Source of the DNA: Metapseudomonas boanensis
GTDB lineage: Bacteria; Pseudomonadota; Gammaproteobacteria; Pseudomonadales; Pseudomonadaceae
Direction: 5' to 3'
DNA: 64,000 nucleotides
NCBI RefSeq assembly: GCF_018704125.1
Contig: NZ_JAGTIS010000005.1
Coordinates: forward strand, 288,578 to 352,577
Shown one piece after another: positions 55,813 to 64,000 of this stretch. The notes beneath the pieces are model-generated. The model made no database searches, was not told where the DNA came from, and worked only from the letters and a program-made list of their open reading frames with translations. How positions within the stretch are numbered: position 1 is the stretch's first letter; each line of letters starts with the position of its first letter. A program made the position numbers and the translations under genes.

Positions 55813-55878
55813 GTAGGAGCGAGCTCTGCTCGCGAACAGCTCTGCGCGAGCCCATTCGCGGGCAGAGCTCGCTCCTAC
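55813..55878. repeat. REP pair overlapping the gtsD stop
   Basis: GTAGGAGCGAGCTCTGCTCG at 55813 faces CGGGCAGAGCTCGCTCCTAC ending 55878. The TAG at the right edge is the gtsD stop codon, so the repeat begins exactly at the gene end. Confidence 0.88.
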
Positions 55879-57029
55879 ATCCCCTTCAGGCGTGCCACTT
55901 TGGCGCGCTCAGGGGGGCTCGCCTTTCCCAGACGACCCAGGCGCTCGCCGCTTTGCGCGTCGAACAGCAGCACCTTGTCCGGGGCGAATTGCAGATCCAG
56001 GGTCTCGCCCACGCGCGGCGCGGCATCCGGCGCCAGACGGCAGCAGACCTTGGTCTGATTGATCTCGACGAAGGCCAGGGTGTCCGGCCCGGTAGGTTCG
56101 AGCACCTGCACCTCGGCGCGGATGCCCGGCAGCTCGGCAGTAGCCGCAGCGACGAGGATCTGCTCCGGACGCACGCCGAGGATTACCTCACGCCCGTCCA
56201 ACTCGTCCTCCACCTCGCCCAGCGGCAGCTCGCAGTGGCCGTCGGCGCTGTCCAGCAGACCAAACAGGCGACCGTCACGGCGCTGCAGGCGCAGGGGGAT
56301 GAAGTTCATCGGCGGCGAACCCATGAACCCGGCGACGAAGAGATTTGCCGGATCGTTGTAGATCTGCTGCGGGGTGCCAAATTGCTGGATGATGCCGTCC
56401 TTCATCACCGCCACCTTGTCGCCCAGGGTCATGGCCTCGATCTGGTCGTGGGTGACGTAGACGGTGGTGGTCTTCAGCCGCTGGTGCATCAGCTTGATCT
56501 CGGTGCGCATCTCTACCCGCAGCTTGGCGTCGAGGTTCGACAGCGGCTCGTCGAACAGGTAGATCTTCGGCCGCCGCGCCAGCGCCCGGCCCATGGCCAC
56601 GCGCTGCTGCTGGCCGCCGGAGAGCTGGCCGGGCTTGCGCTCCAGCAGGTGCTCGATCTGCAGCAGCTTGGCCACGCGCGCGACCTCGGCATCGATCTCG
56701 GCAGCCGGCATCTTGCGGATCTTCAGGCCGAAAGCGATGTTCTCGCGCACGCTCATGGTCGGGTACAGGGCGTAGGACTGGAACACCATAGCGATGTCCC
56801 GGTCCTTCGGGCTCATGCCGCTGATGTCGGCGTCGTCGACCATGATCGCGCCGCCGGTGATGCTCTCCAGTCCGGCGATGCAGTTCATCAGGGTGGATTT
56901 GCCGCAGCCCGACGGCCCGACGAGGATCAGGAACTCGCCGGAATCGATGGACAGCTCGATGTTCTTCAGGGTGTCCGCCAGGCCGCTGCCGTAGGACTTG
57001 TTCACATTGCGCAGTTCGAGGGTTGCCAT
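55875..57029 (-). CDS. gtsD: glucose ABC importer ATPase (UgpC/MalK type)
   Basis: 384 residues. Walker A is GPSGCGKST, signature [14 protein letters not shown], Walker [15 protein letters not shown], and the His switch [12 protein letters not shown]-terminal regulatory domain (TOBE/OB type, [19 protein letters not shown] onward) follows, as in MalK/UgpC. It powers the GtsBC permease (GltK in P. aeruginosa naming). The stop is supplied by a REP element. A 146-bp repeat-filled gap separates it from gtsC. Confidence 0.93.
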   Translation of the reverse strand: MATLELRNVNKSYGSGLADTLKNIELSIDSGEFLILVGPSGCGKSTLMNCIAGLESITGGAIMVDDADISGMSPKDRDIAMVFQSYALYPTMSVRENIAFGLKIRKMPAAEIDAEVARVAKLLQIEHLLERKPGQLSGGQQQRVAMGRALARRPKIYLFDEPLSNLDAKLRVEMRTEIKLMHQRLKTTTVYVTHDQIEAMTLGDKVAVMKDGIIQQFGTPQQIYNDPANLFVAGFMGSPPMNFIPLRLQRRDGRLFGLLDSADGHCELPLGEVEDELDGREVILGVRPEQILVAAATAELPGIRAEVQVLEPTGPDTLAFVEINQTKVCCRLAPDAAPRVGETLDLQFAPDKVLLFDAQSGERLGRLGKASPPERAKVARLKGM

Positions 57030-57045
57030 GTCTTTTCTCCAATCC

Positions 57046-57178
57046 CGAAAGCTACTTTGAAAGCGTCACGAGCGAAGGTCAGGCAAGGCGGAATCAGGCG
57101 AGGAAGCGGAGTTTAGGCCGCCAAATGAGCATTCCGAGCCTGATTCCAACACAGCATGACCGAGCGCAGTAGCTTTCA
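57046..57178. repeat. ~130-bp intergenic repeat bounded by GAAAGCTACT/AGTAGCTTTC
   Basis: GAAAGCTACTT at the left and CGCAGTAGCTTTC at the right enclose AAGGCGGAATCAGGCGAGGA and AGCCTGATTCCA, a further inverted pair. The right edge overlaps the gtsC stop. This type of intergenic repeat is widespread in pseudomonads. Confidence 0.65.
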
Positions 57179-58021
57179 GCCTTTGACGGCGCCGGCCGTC
57201 AGGCCGCGCAGGAAGTATTTACCGGCCAGCACGTAGACCAGCAGGGTGGGCAGGCCAGCGATCATCGCGGCGGCCATGTCGACGTTGTATTCCTTGACCC
57301 CGGTGCTGGTGTTCACCAGGTTGTTCAGGGCCACTGTGATGGGCTGGGTGTCGCCGCTGGCGAACACCACGCCGAAGAGGAAGTCATTCCAGATCTGGGT
57401 GAACTGCCAGATCAGGCAGACCATGATGGTCGGCACCGACATCGGCAGCAGGATGCGCCCGAAGATGGTGAAGAACCCCGCCCCGTCCAGCCGCGCCGCC
57501 CGCACCAGGGCATCCGGGATGCTCACGTAGAAGTTGCGGAAGAACAGCGTGGTGAAGGCCAGGCCGTAGACCACGTGCACCAGCACCAGGCCGCCGGTGG
57601 TGTTGGCCAGGCCGAACTGGCCGAGGGTGAAGGACGCCGGCAGCAGCACCACCTGGAACGGCAGGAAGCAGCCGAACAGCAGCAGCCCGAAGAACAGCTG
57701 CGAGCCGCGGAAGCGCCACATCGACAGCACGTAACCGTTCAGCGCACCGAGCAGGGTCGAGATCAGCACGGCGGGCACGGTGATCTTCACCGAGTTCCAG
57801 AAGTAGCCACCGACGCTGGCCCAGGCCTTGGCCCAGCCTACCAGGGTGAACACGTCCGGCATCGACAGCAGGTTGCCGGTGCGAATGTCGTCCGGGGTCT
57901 TGAAGCTGGTCAGCAGCATCACCACCAGCGGCACCAGGTACACGGCGCACGCCAGGATCAAGGTGGCGTAGATGGCCAGGCGGCTGAAGCTGAAGGCAGG
58001 TTTTCCGGCCAGGCTAGTCAT
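57176..58021 (-). CDS. gtsC: glucose ABC importer permease
   Basis: 281 residues with six membrane segments of the MalG type (binding-protein-dependent permease family). The EAA-type loop RNFYVSIPDALVRAARLDGAGFFTIFGRILLP (from about residue 166) contacts the ATPase. The gene overlaps gtsB by 8 bp. Forms the channel with GtsB (GltG in P. aeruginosa naming). Confidence 0.93.
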   Translation of the reverse strand: MTSLAGKPAFSFSRLAIYATLILACAVYLVPLVVMLLTSFKTPDDIRTGNLLSMPDVFTLVGWAKAWASVGGYFWNSVKITVPAVLISTLLGALNGYVLSMWRFRGSQLFFGLLLFGCFLPFQVVLLPASFTLGQFGLANTTGGLVLVHVVYGLAFTTLFFRNFYVSIPDALVRAARLDGAGFFTIFGRILLPMSVPTIMVCLIWQFTQIWNDFLFGVVFASGDTQPITVALNNLVNTSTGVKEYNVDMAAAMIAGLPTLLVYVLAGKYFLRGLTAGAVKG

Positions 58022-58922
58022 GGCGCTTGTTCCTCAGTTCGGAGTACAGGTACGGCACCAGGATCGCCAGCACCGCGCCGAGCATGAGCATCGCGCTGGC
58101 GGCGCCGAGGCCCATCTGGCCGCGGGTGAAGGTGTGGGCATACATGAACATCGCCGGCAGGTCGGAGGCGTAGCCAGGGCCGCCGGCCGTCATCGCCGCC
58201 ACCAGGTCGAAGCTCTTGATGGCAATGTGAGCAAGGATCATCAGTGCACTGAAGAACACCGGGCGCAGGCTCGGCAGGACGATGCGCAGGTAGATGGTCG
58301 GCAGGCTCGCACCATCCACCTGGGCGGCGCGGATGATCGACTGATCGACGCCACGCAGGCCGGCGAGGAACAGCGCCATGACGAAGCCCGAGGACTGCCA
58401 CACGGCGGCGATCACCAGGCAGTAGACGACGCGGTCCGGGTCCACCAGCCAGTCGAGGCGAAAGCCTTCCCAGCCCCAGTCACGCAGCAGCTTGTCCAGG
58501 CCGAGACCGGGGTTGAGCAGCCACTTCCAGGCGGTGCCGGTGACGATCATCGACAGCGCCATCGGGTAGAGGTAGACGGTACGGATGAAGCCCTCACGGC
58601 GGATACGCTGGTCCAGCAACACCGCCAGCAGCACGCCTAGCACCAGGCTGATGCCGATGAACAGTCCGCCGTATACGAGCAGGTTCTGGCTGGCCACCCA
58701 CCAGCGATCGTTGTCCAGCAAGCGCTCGTACTGCTGCAGCCCGACCCACTTGTAGCTGGGCATGAAGCGCGAGTTGGTGAAGGAGAGCAGGAAGGTCCAG
58801 ATGATGTAGCCATAAAAGCCGACCAGCACGATCAGCACGCTGGGCGCCAGTACCACTTGGGGCAGCCAGCGTTGCAGCGCGTCCAGCGGTGAGGCCTTGG
58901 CGAAGACTGCAATTGAAGACAT
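58014..58922 (-). CDS. gtsB: glucose ABC importer permease
   Basis: 302 residues with six membrane segments of the MalF/UgpA type. The EAA loop LRGVDQSIIRAAQVDGASLPTIYLRIVLPSL (from about residue 207) is clear. The ATG at 58922 is preceded by GAGGAGTTACCG; the frame extends upstream but without protein character. A REP pair and a hairpin separate it from gtsA. Confidence 0.93.
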   Translation of the reverse strand: MSSIAVFAKASPLDALQRWLPQVVLAPSVLIVLVGFYGYIIWTFLLSFTNSRFMPSYKWVGLQQYERLLDNDRWWVASQNLLVYGGLFIGISLVLGVLLAVLLDQRIRREGFIRTVYLYPMALSMIVTGTAWKWLLNPGLGLDKLLRDWGWEGFRLDWLVDPDRVVYCLVIAAVWQSSGFVMALFLAGLRGVDQSIIRAAQVDGASLPTIYLRIVLPSLRPVFFSALMILAHIAIKSFDLVAAMTAGGPGYASDLPAMFMYAHTFTRGQMGLGAASAMLMLGAVLAILVPYLYSELRNKRHD

Positions 58923-58962
58923 CGGTAACTCCTCGCGAGGAAAGAGCGGTGGCACGGACCTC

Positions 58963-59050
58963 GTAGGAGCCAGCTTGCTGGCGAACAGGCGCAGGCGACC
59001 GGCGTCGGGGCTGCCGACCAGTTCCGAATCGCCAGCAAGCTGGCTCCTAC
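58963..59050. repeat. REP pair between gtsA and gtsB
   Basis: GTAGGAGCCAGCTTGCTGGC at 58963 faces ATCGCCAGCAAGCTGGCTCC ending at 59050. Together with the stem at 59116-59140 it separates the highly needed binding protein from the permease part of the message. Confidence 0.88.
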
Positions 59051-59115
59051 AGGTAATTCATGCGCGACAAATCCCGTGGCACATGCCTGGGCAAGCACCG
59101 GAAATCAGAACCAGG

Positions 59116-59140
59116 GGTGGGCGGGCTCGGGCCCGCCCGG
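59116..59140 (-). other. GC-rich hairpin after gtsA
   Basis: GGGCGGGC pairs with GCCCGCCC around a short loop, 9 bp after the gtsA stop, with no T run. Likely a 3' stabiliser that allows more GtsA than GtsBCD. Confidence 0.5.
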
Positions 59141-59148
59141 AAGCGCGC

Positions 59149-60402
59149 TTACTGCACCGCTTCTATCGCGGCGGCCAGTTGCTGCACGGCCTTTTTCGGG
59201 TCGGCTGCGGGGTCGTTGAAGAAGTTGGTCACCACGTCGAACACCGCGCCCTGCACGTAGCTGGAGGCGGCCATGCCGTGAGCCAGGCTGGGCTGCAGGC
59301 CGTCGCCCGCCGCGGCTTCCTTGAAGTCCTTCATGGACTGCTGGGCGCAGGCGTCGAAGCTGCTCATGTCCTGGTCCAGACGGACCGGGATGGAGCCCTT
59401 GTTCTGGTTGAAGAACTGCTGGAACTGCGGATCCAGGATGGTACGCGCCAGATCGTTCTGCGCCTTGCGATTCTCATCGCTGCTGAGCTTGAACATGGCC
59501 AGGGAGTCGATGTTGTAGGCAAAGCTGCCCTGGGTTCCGGGGAACGGCAGGCACTGGTAGTCCTTGCCCGCCACCAGACCTGCGGCGCTCCACTCGCTCT
59601 TTGCCCAGTCACCCATGATCTGCATACCGGCCTTGCCGTTGATCACCAGGCCCGTGGCACTGTTCCAGTCGCGGCCGGCGGCGTCGGGATCGACGTAGCC
59701 ACGCACCTTCTTCAGGGCCACGAAGACCTCGACCATCTTGTCGCTGGTGAGGGTCGCCTTATCCTGCTCGACGAAGGCTTTGTGGTAGCCCTGCGGGCCG
59801 AGGATGCTGAACACCAGGTCCTCGAACACGGTGCCGTCCTGCCAGGGCTGGCCACCGTGGGCGAGCGGGATGAAGCCGGCGGCCTTGAGCTTGTCAGCCG
59901 CAGCGAAGAATTCGTCGAGGGTGGCCGGCGGCGTGGCACCGGCCTTCTGGAACACCTCGGGGTTGATCCACAGCCAGTTGACCCGGTGCACGTTGACCGG
60001 CACGGCCACGTAGTGACCGTCGTACTTCATGATGTCAGCCACCTGCTTGGGCAGCAGGGTGTCCCACTGGCCCTCCTCGGACACTTCGTCCAGCTCGGTG
60101 AGCAGGCCGAGTTCGCCCCACTCCTGGATGTCCGGCCCCTTGATCTGCGCAGCGGACGGCGGATTGCCGGACACGGCACGAGTCTTCAGCACGGTCATCG
60201 CAGCCTCACCACCACCACCGGCGACGGCGAAGTCCTTCCAGGTATGACCTTTTTCTTCGACGAGTTTCTGCAGGGTATCGGCGGCGCGTTTCTCACCACC
60301 GGAAGTCCACCAATGCAGGACTTCCACTTCACCGGCGAGAGCGGAAAGCGGAAACAGCGAAGCGAGGGAAACGACAGCGGCCAGGCGAGACAGGGCATTC
60401 AT
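59149..60402 (-). CDS. gtsA: glucose ABC importer periplasmic binding protein
   Basis: 417 residues with a signal peptide of about 23 residues (ends LSALA). The mature part opens [21 protein letters not shown], the usual start of type II sugar-binding proteins. WAKSEW, a [12 protein letters not shown] stretch and MPFP-like [10 protein letters not shown] are also family features. First gene of gtsABCD (GltB in P. aeruginosa naming). AANAANAA (60418-60425) precedes its AAGGTG ribosome site. Confidence 0.94.
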   Translation of the reverse strand: MNALSRLAAVVSLASLFPLSALAGEVEVLHWWTSGGEKRAADTLQKLVEEKGHTWKDFAVAGGGGEAAMTVLKTRAVSGNPPSAAQIKGPDIQEWGELGLLTELDEVSEEGQWDTLLPKQVADIMKYDGHYVAVPVNVHRVNWLWINPEVFQKAGATPPATLDEFFAAADKLKAAGFIPLAHGGQPWQDGTVFEDLVFSILGPQGYHKAFVEQDKATLTSDKMVEVFVALKKVRGYVDPDAAGRDWNSATGLVINGKAGMQIMGDWAKSEWSAAGLVAGKDYQCLPFPGTQGSFAYNIDSLAMFKLSSDENRKAQNDLARTILDPQFQQFFNQNKGSIPVRLDQDMSSFDACAQQSMKDFKEAAAGDGLQPSLAHGMAASSYVQGAVFDVVTNFFNDPAADPKKAVQQLAAAIEAVQ

Positions 60403-60417
60403 GAATGGGACACCTTT

Positions 60418-60425
60418 TTGTTTTT
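60418..60425 (-). promoter_or_regulatory. AAAAACAA motif before gtsA (candidate Hfq/Crc site)
   Basis: AAAAACAA fits AANAANAA and runs into the AAGGTG ribosome site of gtsA. Glucose uptake genes are established Crc targets, which makes this one of the more credible sites in the window. Confidence 0.42.
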
Positions 60426-60486
60426 ATGGCTGTGCAAGTCGGTGCTTGCGCTTGCCTGCAGTCTAACCACGGCGTTCAAGGCGGCG

Positions 60487-60527
60487 GGTAACAAAGGGAT
60501 AGTGGTTGGTCACGGGGTGGTTACAAA
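60487..60527 (-). promoter_or_regulatory. direct repeats upstream of gtsA, candidate GltR site
   Basis: On the minus strand AACCAC occurs twice, 15 bp apart (60502-60507 and 60517-60522), flanked by TTTGTAACC and TTTGTTACC. OmpR-type regulators bind direct repeats, and GltR is encoded next door. No -35/-10 pair is convincing. Confidence 0.3.
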
Positions 60528-60568
60528 ACTCGGATCAGCTCCCTCTCCCTCAGGGAGAGGGGAGACAA

Positions 60569-61999
60569 TCACCCCGCCACTCTCGGCAACCACAGCGTCA
60601 CGCGAAGGCCGCCCTCTCGTAGATTGCGCAAGCTCAGCTCGCCACCATGGCTGTGCGCCAGGTTGCGTGCGATGCCCAGGCCCAGGCCGTAGCCCTGCTG
60701 CTGTCCGGCGAGACGGAAGTGGGGTTCGAACACCTGCTCCAGGCGCTGCTCCGGCACGCCGGGGCCTTCATCATCCACGTGCAGCACGAAGGCCTCGGTG
60801 TTGTCCTCGACATGCAGGTGTGCGCGCTCGCCGTACTTCAGGGCGTTGTCCACCAGGTTGCCGATGCAGCGGCGCAAGGCCAGCGGCTTGCCGGGGTAAC
60901 TGGCAATAGCCTTGCCTTCCAGCGTCACCTGACCGGTGGCGAGATAGGGCTCGATCAACCCGTACAGCAGGTGGTTGAGGTCCACCTGCTCGATATTTTC
61001 ATGGATGTCGGTGTCCTTCACGCATTGCAGTGCGCCCTTCACCAGCAATTCCAGTTCGTCCAGGTCGCGGCTGAACTTGGCCTGCAAGGCTTCATCGTCC
61101 AGCAACTCGACCCGCAGGCGCAGCCGGGTGATGGGCGTACGCAGGTCGTGGGATATGGCGCTGAACAGCTGGCTGCGCTCACTGAGGTAACGGCTGATGC
61201 GCTCGCGCATGCTGTTGAAGGCGCGGCTCACCTCCACCACTTCACTGCCGCCGGCCTCAGGCAGGGGCTCCACCTCGGCGCCCAGCGACATCTCCCGCGC
61301 GGCGGTGGCCAGGCGTTTCAACGGCCGGCTCTGCCAGTGCACCAGCAGACCGATGAACAGCAGGAGGAAGCTGCTGGTGAGCAAGATGAACCACAGCTGC
61401 TGGGTCGGCTGGCCCTGGTCCTCCAGACTGGCGTAGGGCTCAGGCAGCAGCGAGGCGAGATACAACCATTCGCTGGGGCCGATCTGGATCTGCGTCACCA
61501 GTACCGGCGGGTTCACCGGCTCAAGGGTCAGGGCGTAGTGGGCCCAGGAGCGTGGCAGCTCGTCGAGCTTCAGGCCGCTGTTGAAGATGCGTAGATCATC
61601 CGGGCTGACGAAGTGCAGGGACAGGTCCACCTGCTTGCCCAGACGCTCGCGCAACACCGCCTCCACCTCGTCCATTACCGCTCGCTTTCGCGGGGTTTCC
61701 GGCATTACACGCATTTCCAGCGGCTTATCGTTGAGGGAAACGAAGAAACGCGTGCCGCCCATCGAGCGCAGCTGGTCCAGCACCATGGGGCGATAGCCCA
61801 GAGGCAGCGAGCGAATGTAACTGACACTGGCAGCCATGGACTGGGCAAGGCTGCGGGAGCTGGTGAGCAGGCCCTCCATCTGGCTGGCACGTAGTTGCGA
61901 GAGCCAGATGACACTGGACAACGCTTGTGCGACCAGAACCACCAGCAAAGTGAGGAACAGCATGCGCCCGAGCAGCGAGCGCGGCACAAGCCTAAGCAT
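60569..61999 (-). CDS. gtrS: sensor histidine kinase of the glucose uptake system
   Basis: 476 residues. One N-terminal membrane helix (LLGRMLFLTLLVVLVAQALS), a periplasmic sensor of about 140 residues, and a second helix (LWFILLTSSFLLLFIGLLV) precede a HAMP domain. The kinase core has FSAISHDLRTPITRLRLR with the phospho-His, NLVDNALKYG, DDEGPGVPEQ and GYGLGLGIA. The start at 61999 overlaps the gltR stop by 8 bp, so ATGCTTAG serves both. GtrS responds to ketogluconate-type ligands in P. aeruginosa. Confidence 0.92.
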   Translation of the reverse strand: MLRLVPRSLLGRMLFLTLLVVLVAQALSSVIWLSQLRASQMEGLLTSSRSLAQSMAASVSYIRSLPLGYRPMVLDQLRSMGGTRFFVSLNDKPLEMRVMPETPRKRAVMDEVEAVLRERLGKQVDLSLHFVSPDDLRIFNSGLKLDELPRSWAHYALTLEPVNPPVLVTQIQIGPSEWLYLASLLPEPYASLEDQGQPTQQLWFILLTSSFLLLFIGLLVHWQSRPLKRLATAAREMSLGAEVEPLPEAGGSEVVEVSRAFNSMRERISRYLSERSQLFSAISHDLRTPITRLRLRVELLDDEALQAKFSRDLDELELLVKGALQCVKDTDIHENIEQVDLNHLLYGLIEPYLATGQVTLEGKAIASYPGKPLALRRCIGNLVDNALKYGERAHLHVEDNTEAFVLHVDDEGPGVPEQRLEQVFEPHFRLAGQQQGYGLGLGIARNLAHSHGGELSLRNLREGGLRVTLWLPRVAG

Positions 62000-62723
62000 G
62001 GACGTGCGGCGTGACCTGCGCCGCCAGCAGATAGCCGGCACCCCGCACGGTGCGGATCAGCCGCGGCGCCTTGCCAGTGTCGCGCAGACGCTGGCGCAGG
62101 CGGCTCACCGCCATGTCGACGATGCGCTCCAGTGGCATTACCTCACGGCCACGGGTGGCGTTGGCAATGGTGTCGCGATCGAGGATCTGCTGTGGATGGT
62201 CAAGGAACAGCTTGAGCAAGGCGAAGTCGGCACCGGAGAGGATCACCTCCTCGCCATCGAGGTGGAACAGGCGGTGACTGACCATGTCCAACCGCCACTC
62301 GTCGAAGGCCAGCACCTCCACGGGGGCGCGCTCCAGGCCGAAGCCGACCCTGCGCAATAATGCCTTGATCCGCGCCAGCAACTCGCGTGGACTGAAGGGC
62401 TTGCCAAGGTAGTCGTCGGCGCCCAGCTCCAAGCCGATCACCCGGTCGGCCTCATCGGAGCTGGCGGTAAGCATGATGATCGGCACCTGCGCCAGGCGCT
62501 GGTGCGCGCGCACCCAGCGGCACAGGCTGAAGCCATCTTCGTCGGGCAGCATGACATCGAGGATCACCAGGTCGGCGGCCTCCTCGCCCATGGCCCGGCG
62601 AAAACCTTCGCCATCGCCGACGGTGCGTACCTGGAAGCCGGCGCGACTCAGGTAGGTCTCAAGCAGTTCACGAATTTCCTGGTCGTCGTCGACCAGGAGG
62701 ATGGATTTCCCGGATTGGCTCAC
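61992..62723 (-). CDS. gltR: OmpR-family response regulator of glucose transport
   Basis: 243 residues. The receiver domain has DDDQE, the phospho-acceptor in LVILDVMLPDEDG and the Lys in YLGKPFSP. The winged-helix output domain ends LRQRLRDTGKAPRLIRTVRGAGYLL. The start is GTG at 62723, preceded by AAAGGACGG. It regulates gts and nearby glucose genes with GtrS. The frame ends in the 8-bp overlap with gtrS. Confidence 0.93.
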   Translation of the reverse strand: MSQSGKSILLVDDDQEIRELLETYLSRAGFQVRTVGDGEGFRRAMGEEAADLVILDVMLPDEDGFSLCRWVRAHQRLAQVPIIMLTASSDEADRVIGLELGADDYLGKPFSPRELLARIKALLRRVGFGLERAPVEVLAFDEWRLDMVSHRLFHLDGEEVILSGADFALLKLFLDHPQQILDRDTIANATRGREVMPLERIVDMAVSRLRQRLRDTGKAPRLIRTVRGAGYLLAAQVTPHVHA

Positions 62724-62853
62724 AGTGGCCGTCCTTTGTTGTTATCAATTCACTCGATGCCGGACCTGACCCTAGGATGGATAGCGCTTTTTCTATCCAC
62801 CAGCGTCGTCGGGCTGAGCCCCTGCCGAAACTTCGGCGTTGCGGGGCACTTAT

Positions 62854-62923
62854 GTAGGATGGGTTGAGCCCGCGACACCCATCAATCCGCAGCGTTGGGT
62901 ATTGCTACGCTCCACCCATCCGA
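62854..62923. repeat. inverted repeat GTAGGATGGGT...ACCCATCC overlapping the glk 3' end
   Basis: GTAGGATGGGTTGAGCCCGC at 62854 pairs with GCTACGCTCCACCCATCC ending 62922. The same class of repeat is common near pseudomonad genes. Here its right arm encodes the last residues (Arg-Met-Gly-Gly-Ala) and the stop of glk. Confidence 0.8.
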
Positions 62924-63879
62924 CGAAAGTTCGCCTGTTGCAAGGCCACGCCCGCGCCTTCCAGGCCGGGATATTCGGCCGTCACCAGCCAAACGGGTAT
63001 GCCCTCAAAATAGCCGCTCATGCAGCCCTTGCTGGCAAAGCTGCGGACAAACCCGCTGGCCTGGAAGAAGGCAGCGAAGCGCGGCACAACGCCGCCGACT
63101 ATATACACTCCGCCGCGCGCGCCAAGGGTCAGCACATTATTGCCGGCCACACGCCCCAGCCAGCAACAGAACAGCTCCAGCACTTCCACCGCCACTGGAT
63201 CGCCGGCCAGCGCGGCAGCGCTGACCTCGGCTGGCGTCGCCAGACGCTCCGAATGGCCGTCGAGTGCGCAGAGCGTACGGTAAAGCAGCAGCAGACCATT
63301 GCCGCTGAGCACATTCTCGGCGCTGACATGGCCGAGCTGCCCATGCAGATGCTGCCAAATCGCCGCCTCGCGCAGGCTGCCGATGGGCAGGTCGACATGC
63401 CCGCCCTCGCCCGGCAGTGCCTTCCAGCACCCATCACCCAGGGGCAGCAGAGTGCCGACGCCCAGGCCGGTTCCCGGTCCGATCACCACAACGGGGCTGT
63501 CCGACTCGGCAACACCTGGGCGCACCAGGACGCGCTCATGCTCGCGCAGACGGGTCATGCCCAGTGCCATGGCGGTGAAGTCATTGACCAGCAGCAGCCG
63601 CTCGACCTGCAGCGTCCGACAGAAAGCCGCGCGGCTGAGGCGCCAATGGTTGTTGGTAAAACGGAAATGTTCGCCGCCCACCGGCCCGGCAACGGCCAGG
63701 CACACTGAACCCAGGCTGCCCGGCGCCAGGCCAAGCCCGGCCAGGTAATGGCTGACGGCCTGTTCGGGGCTGGCAAAGTCGGCAGTGGCCAACACCCGAA
63801 TCGATTCCAGTGTCTCGTTCCGCCACAGCGCGAAGCGCGCATTGGTCCCACCGATATCACCGACCAATGCCAACTTCAC
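62905..63879 (-). CDS. glk: glucokinase
   Basis: 324 residues of the bacterial Glk (ROK-unlike) group. The ATP motif GDIGGTNARFALW is at the start, then LAVAGPVGGEHFRFTNNHW, LVNDFTAMALG, GPGTGLGVGTL and GEGGHVDLP. Phosphorylates glucose after GtsABCD uptake. It starts with GTG at 63879 in a GTGA overlap with edd. Its C-terminus (ANFRRMGGA) is coded by an intergenic repeat, an extension over the usual end. Confidence 0.94.
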   Translation of the reverse strand: MKLALVGDIGGTNARFALWRNETLESIRVLATADFASPEQAVSHYLAGLGLAPGSLGSVCLAVAGPVGGEHFRFTNNHWRLSRAAFCRTLQVERLLLVNDFTAMALGMTRLREHERVLVRPGVAESDSPVVVIGPGTGLGVGTLLPLGDGCWKALPGEGGHVDLPIGSLREAAIWQHLHGQLGHVSAENVLSGNGLLLLYRTLCALDGHSERLATPAEVSAAALAGDPVAVEVLELFCCWLGRVAGNNVLTLGARGGVYIVGGVVPRFAAFFQASGFVRSFASKGCMSGYFEGIPVWLVTAEYPGLEGAGVALQQANFRRMGGA

Positions 63880-64000
63880 TTCAGGCCCTCCAGGTTGCGG
63901 GTGAAGGCGCTGGCACCCTGCTCGGCCGAGCTGAAGGCCTCGCGCATGAAGGCGAACAGTTCGCGCCCGGTGCCGACGTTGGCCTCCAGGTCCCAGAGAG
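63876..64000 (-). CDS. edd: 6-phosphogluconate dehydratase, C-terminal end (cut by window edge)
   Basis: The 41 last codons are present and end LEGLK-stop in the GTGA overlap with glk. The tail LWDLEANVGTGRELFAFMRE and FSSAEQGASAF matches Edd of pseudomonads, the enzyme that dehydrates 6-phosphogluconate to KDPG. The gene order edd-glk-gltR-gtrS confirms the call. No catalytic residues can be seen in this fragment. Confidence 0.9.
   Translation of the reverse strand, partial: LWDLEANVGTGRELFAFMREAFSSAEQGASAFTRNLEGLK

Overview
The window is 64 kb of GC-rich chromosome from a Pseudomonas. The edd-glk-gltR-gtrS-gts-hexR-zwf-pgl-eda order, the OprD-type porins and the dense REP repeats all point to the genus. 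The ant/cat content and protein character suggest the P. aeruginosa group (a P. citronellolis or P. nitroreducens-like species). That assignment is inference; no rRNA or marker gene is present.

1-4.8 kb: a partial LysR regulator, a Bcr/CflA-type MFS exporter with a possible small coupled gene in front of it, a DUF899 protein, and the AraC-type activator antR. 5.5-8.5 kb: antABC, which converts anthranilate to catechol. 8.7-16.9 kb: a complete five-gene ABC importer of the branched-chain amino acid type, an OprD porin, a miniature chemoreceptor and an arylformamidase-like hydrolase. 17.3-20.7 kb: catBCA, with catR divergent, which takes catechol to muconate and on towards the beta-ketoadipate pathway. 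20.9-36.1 kb: a second OprD porin, the complete iacHABICDEFG operon for indole-3-acetic acid (IAA) breakdown to catechol, a divergent second ABC importer with a permease-ATPase fusion, and iacR. Anthranilate and IAA therefore both drain into one catechol branch, each with its own regulator and its own neighbouring importer.

36.2-47.5 kb: a cluster I cannot match to a known pathway. It holds an Lrp/AsnC regulator, an APC permease, a CE4-type deacetylase coupled to a C45 Ntn-hydrolase, a VOC protein, an SDR, a Rieske oxygenase with its reductase, a CDF-like membrane protein without the usual metal site, a TorF-type porin, a truncated PAS chemoreceptor and a convergent shikimate dehydrogenase-like gene. 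The gene set suggests uptake, cleavage of a C-N or amide bond, then ring or side-chain oxidation. This is the best candidate for an undescribed system in the window.

47.6-64 kb: central glucose metabolism. An NADP-type glyceraldehyde-3-phosphate dehydrogenase, eda, pgl and zwf, with hexR divergent from zwf across a clear HexR palindrome; a hexose-6-phosphate mutarotase; a LamB-type porin; the gtsABCD glucose importer; the gtrS/gltR two-component system; glk; and the 3' end of edd. Several repeat families (REP pairs, a GCGAATTCATTCGC family, a MITE-like element and others) fill most gaps between genes. No tRNA, rRNA, CRISPR array, prophage or intact insertion sequence was seen.
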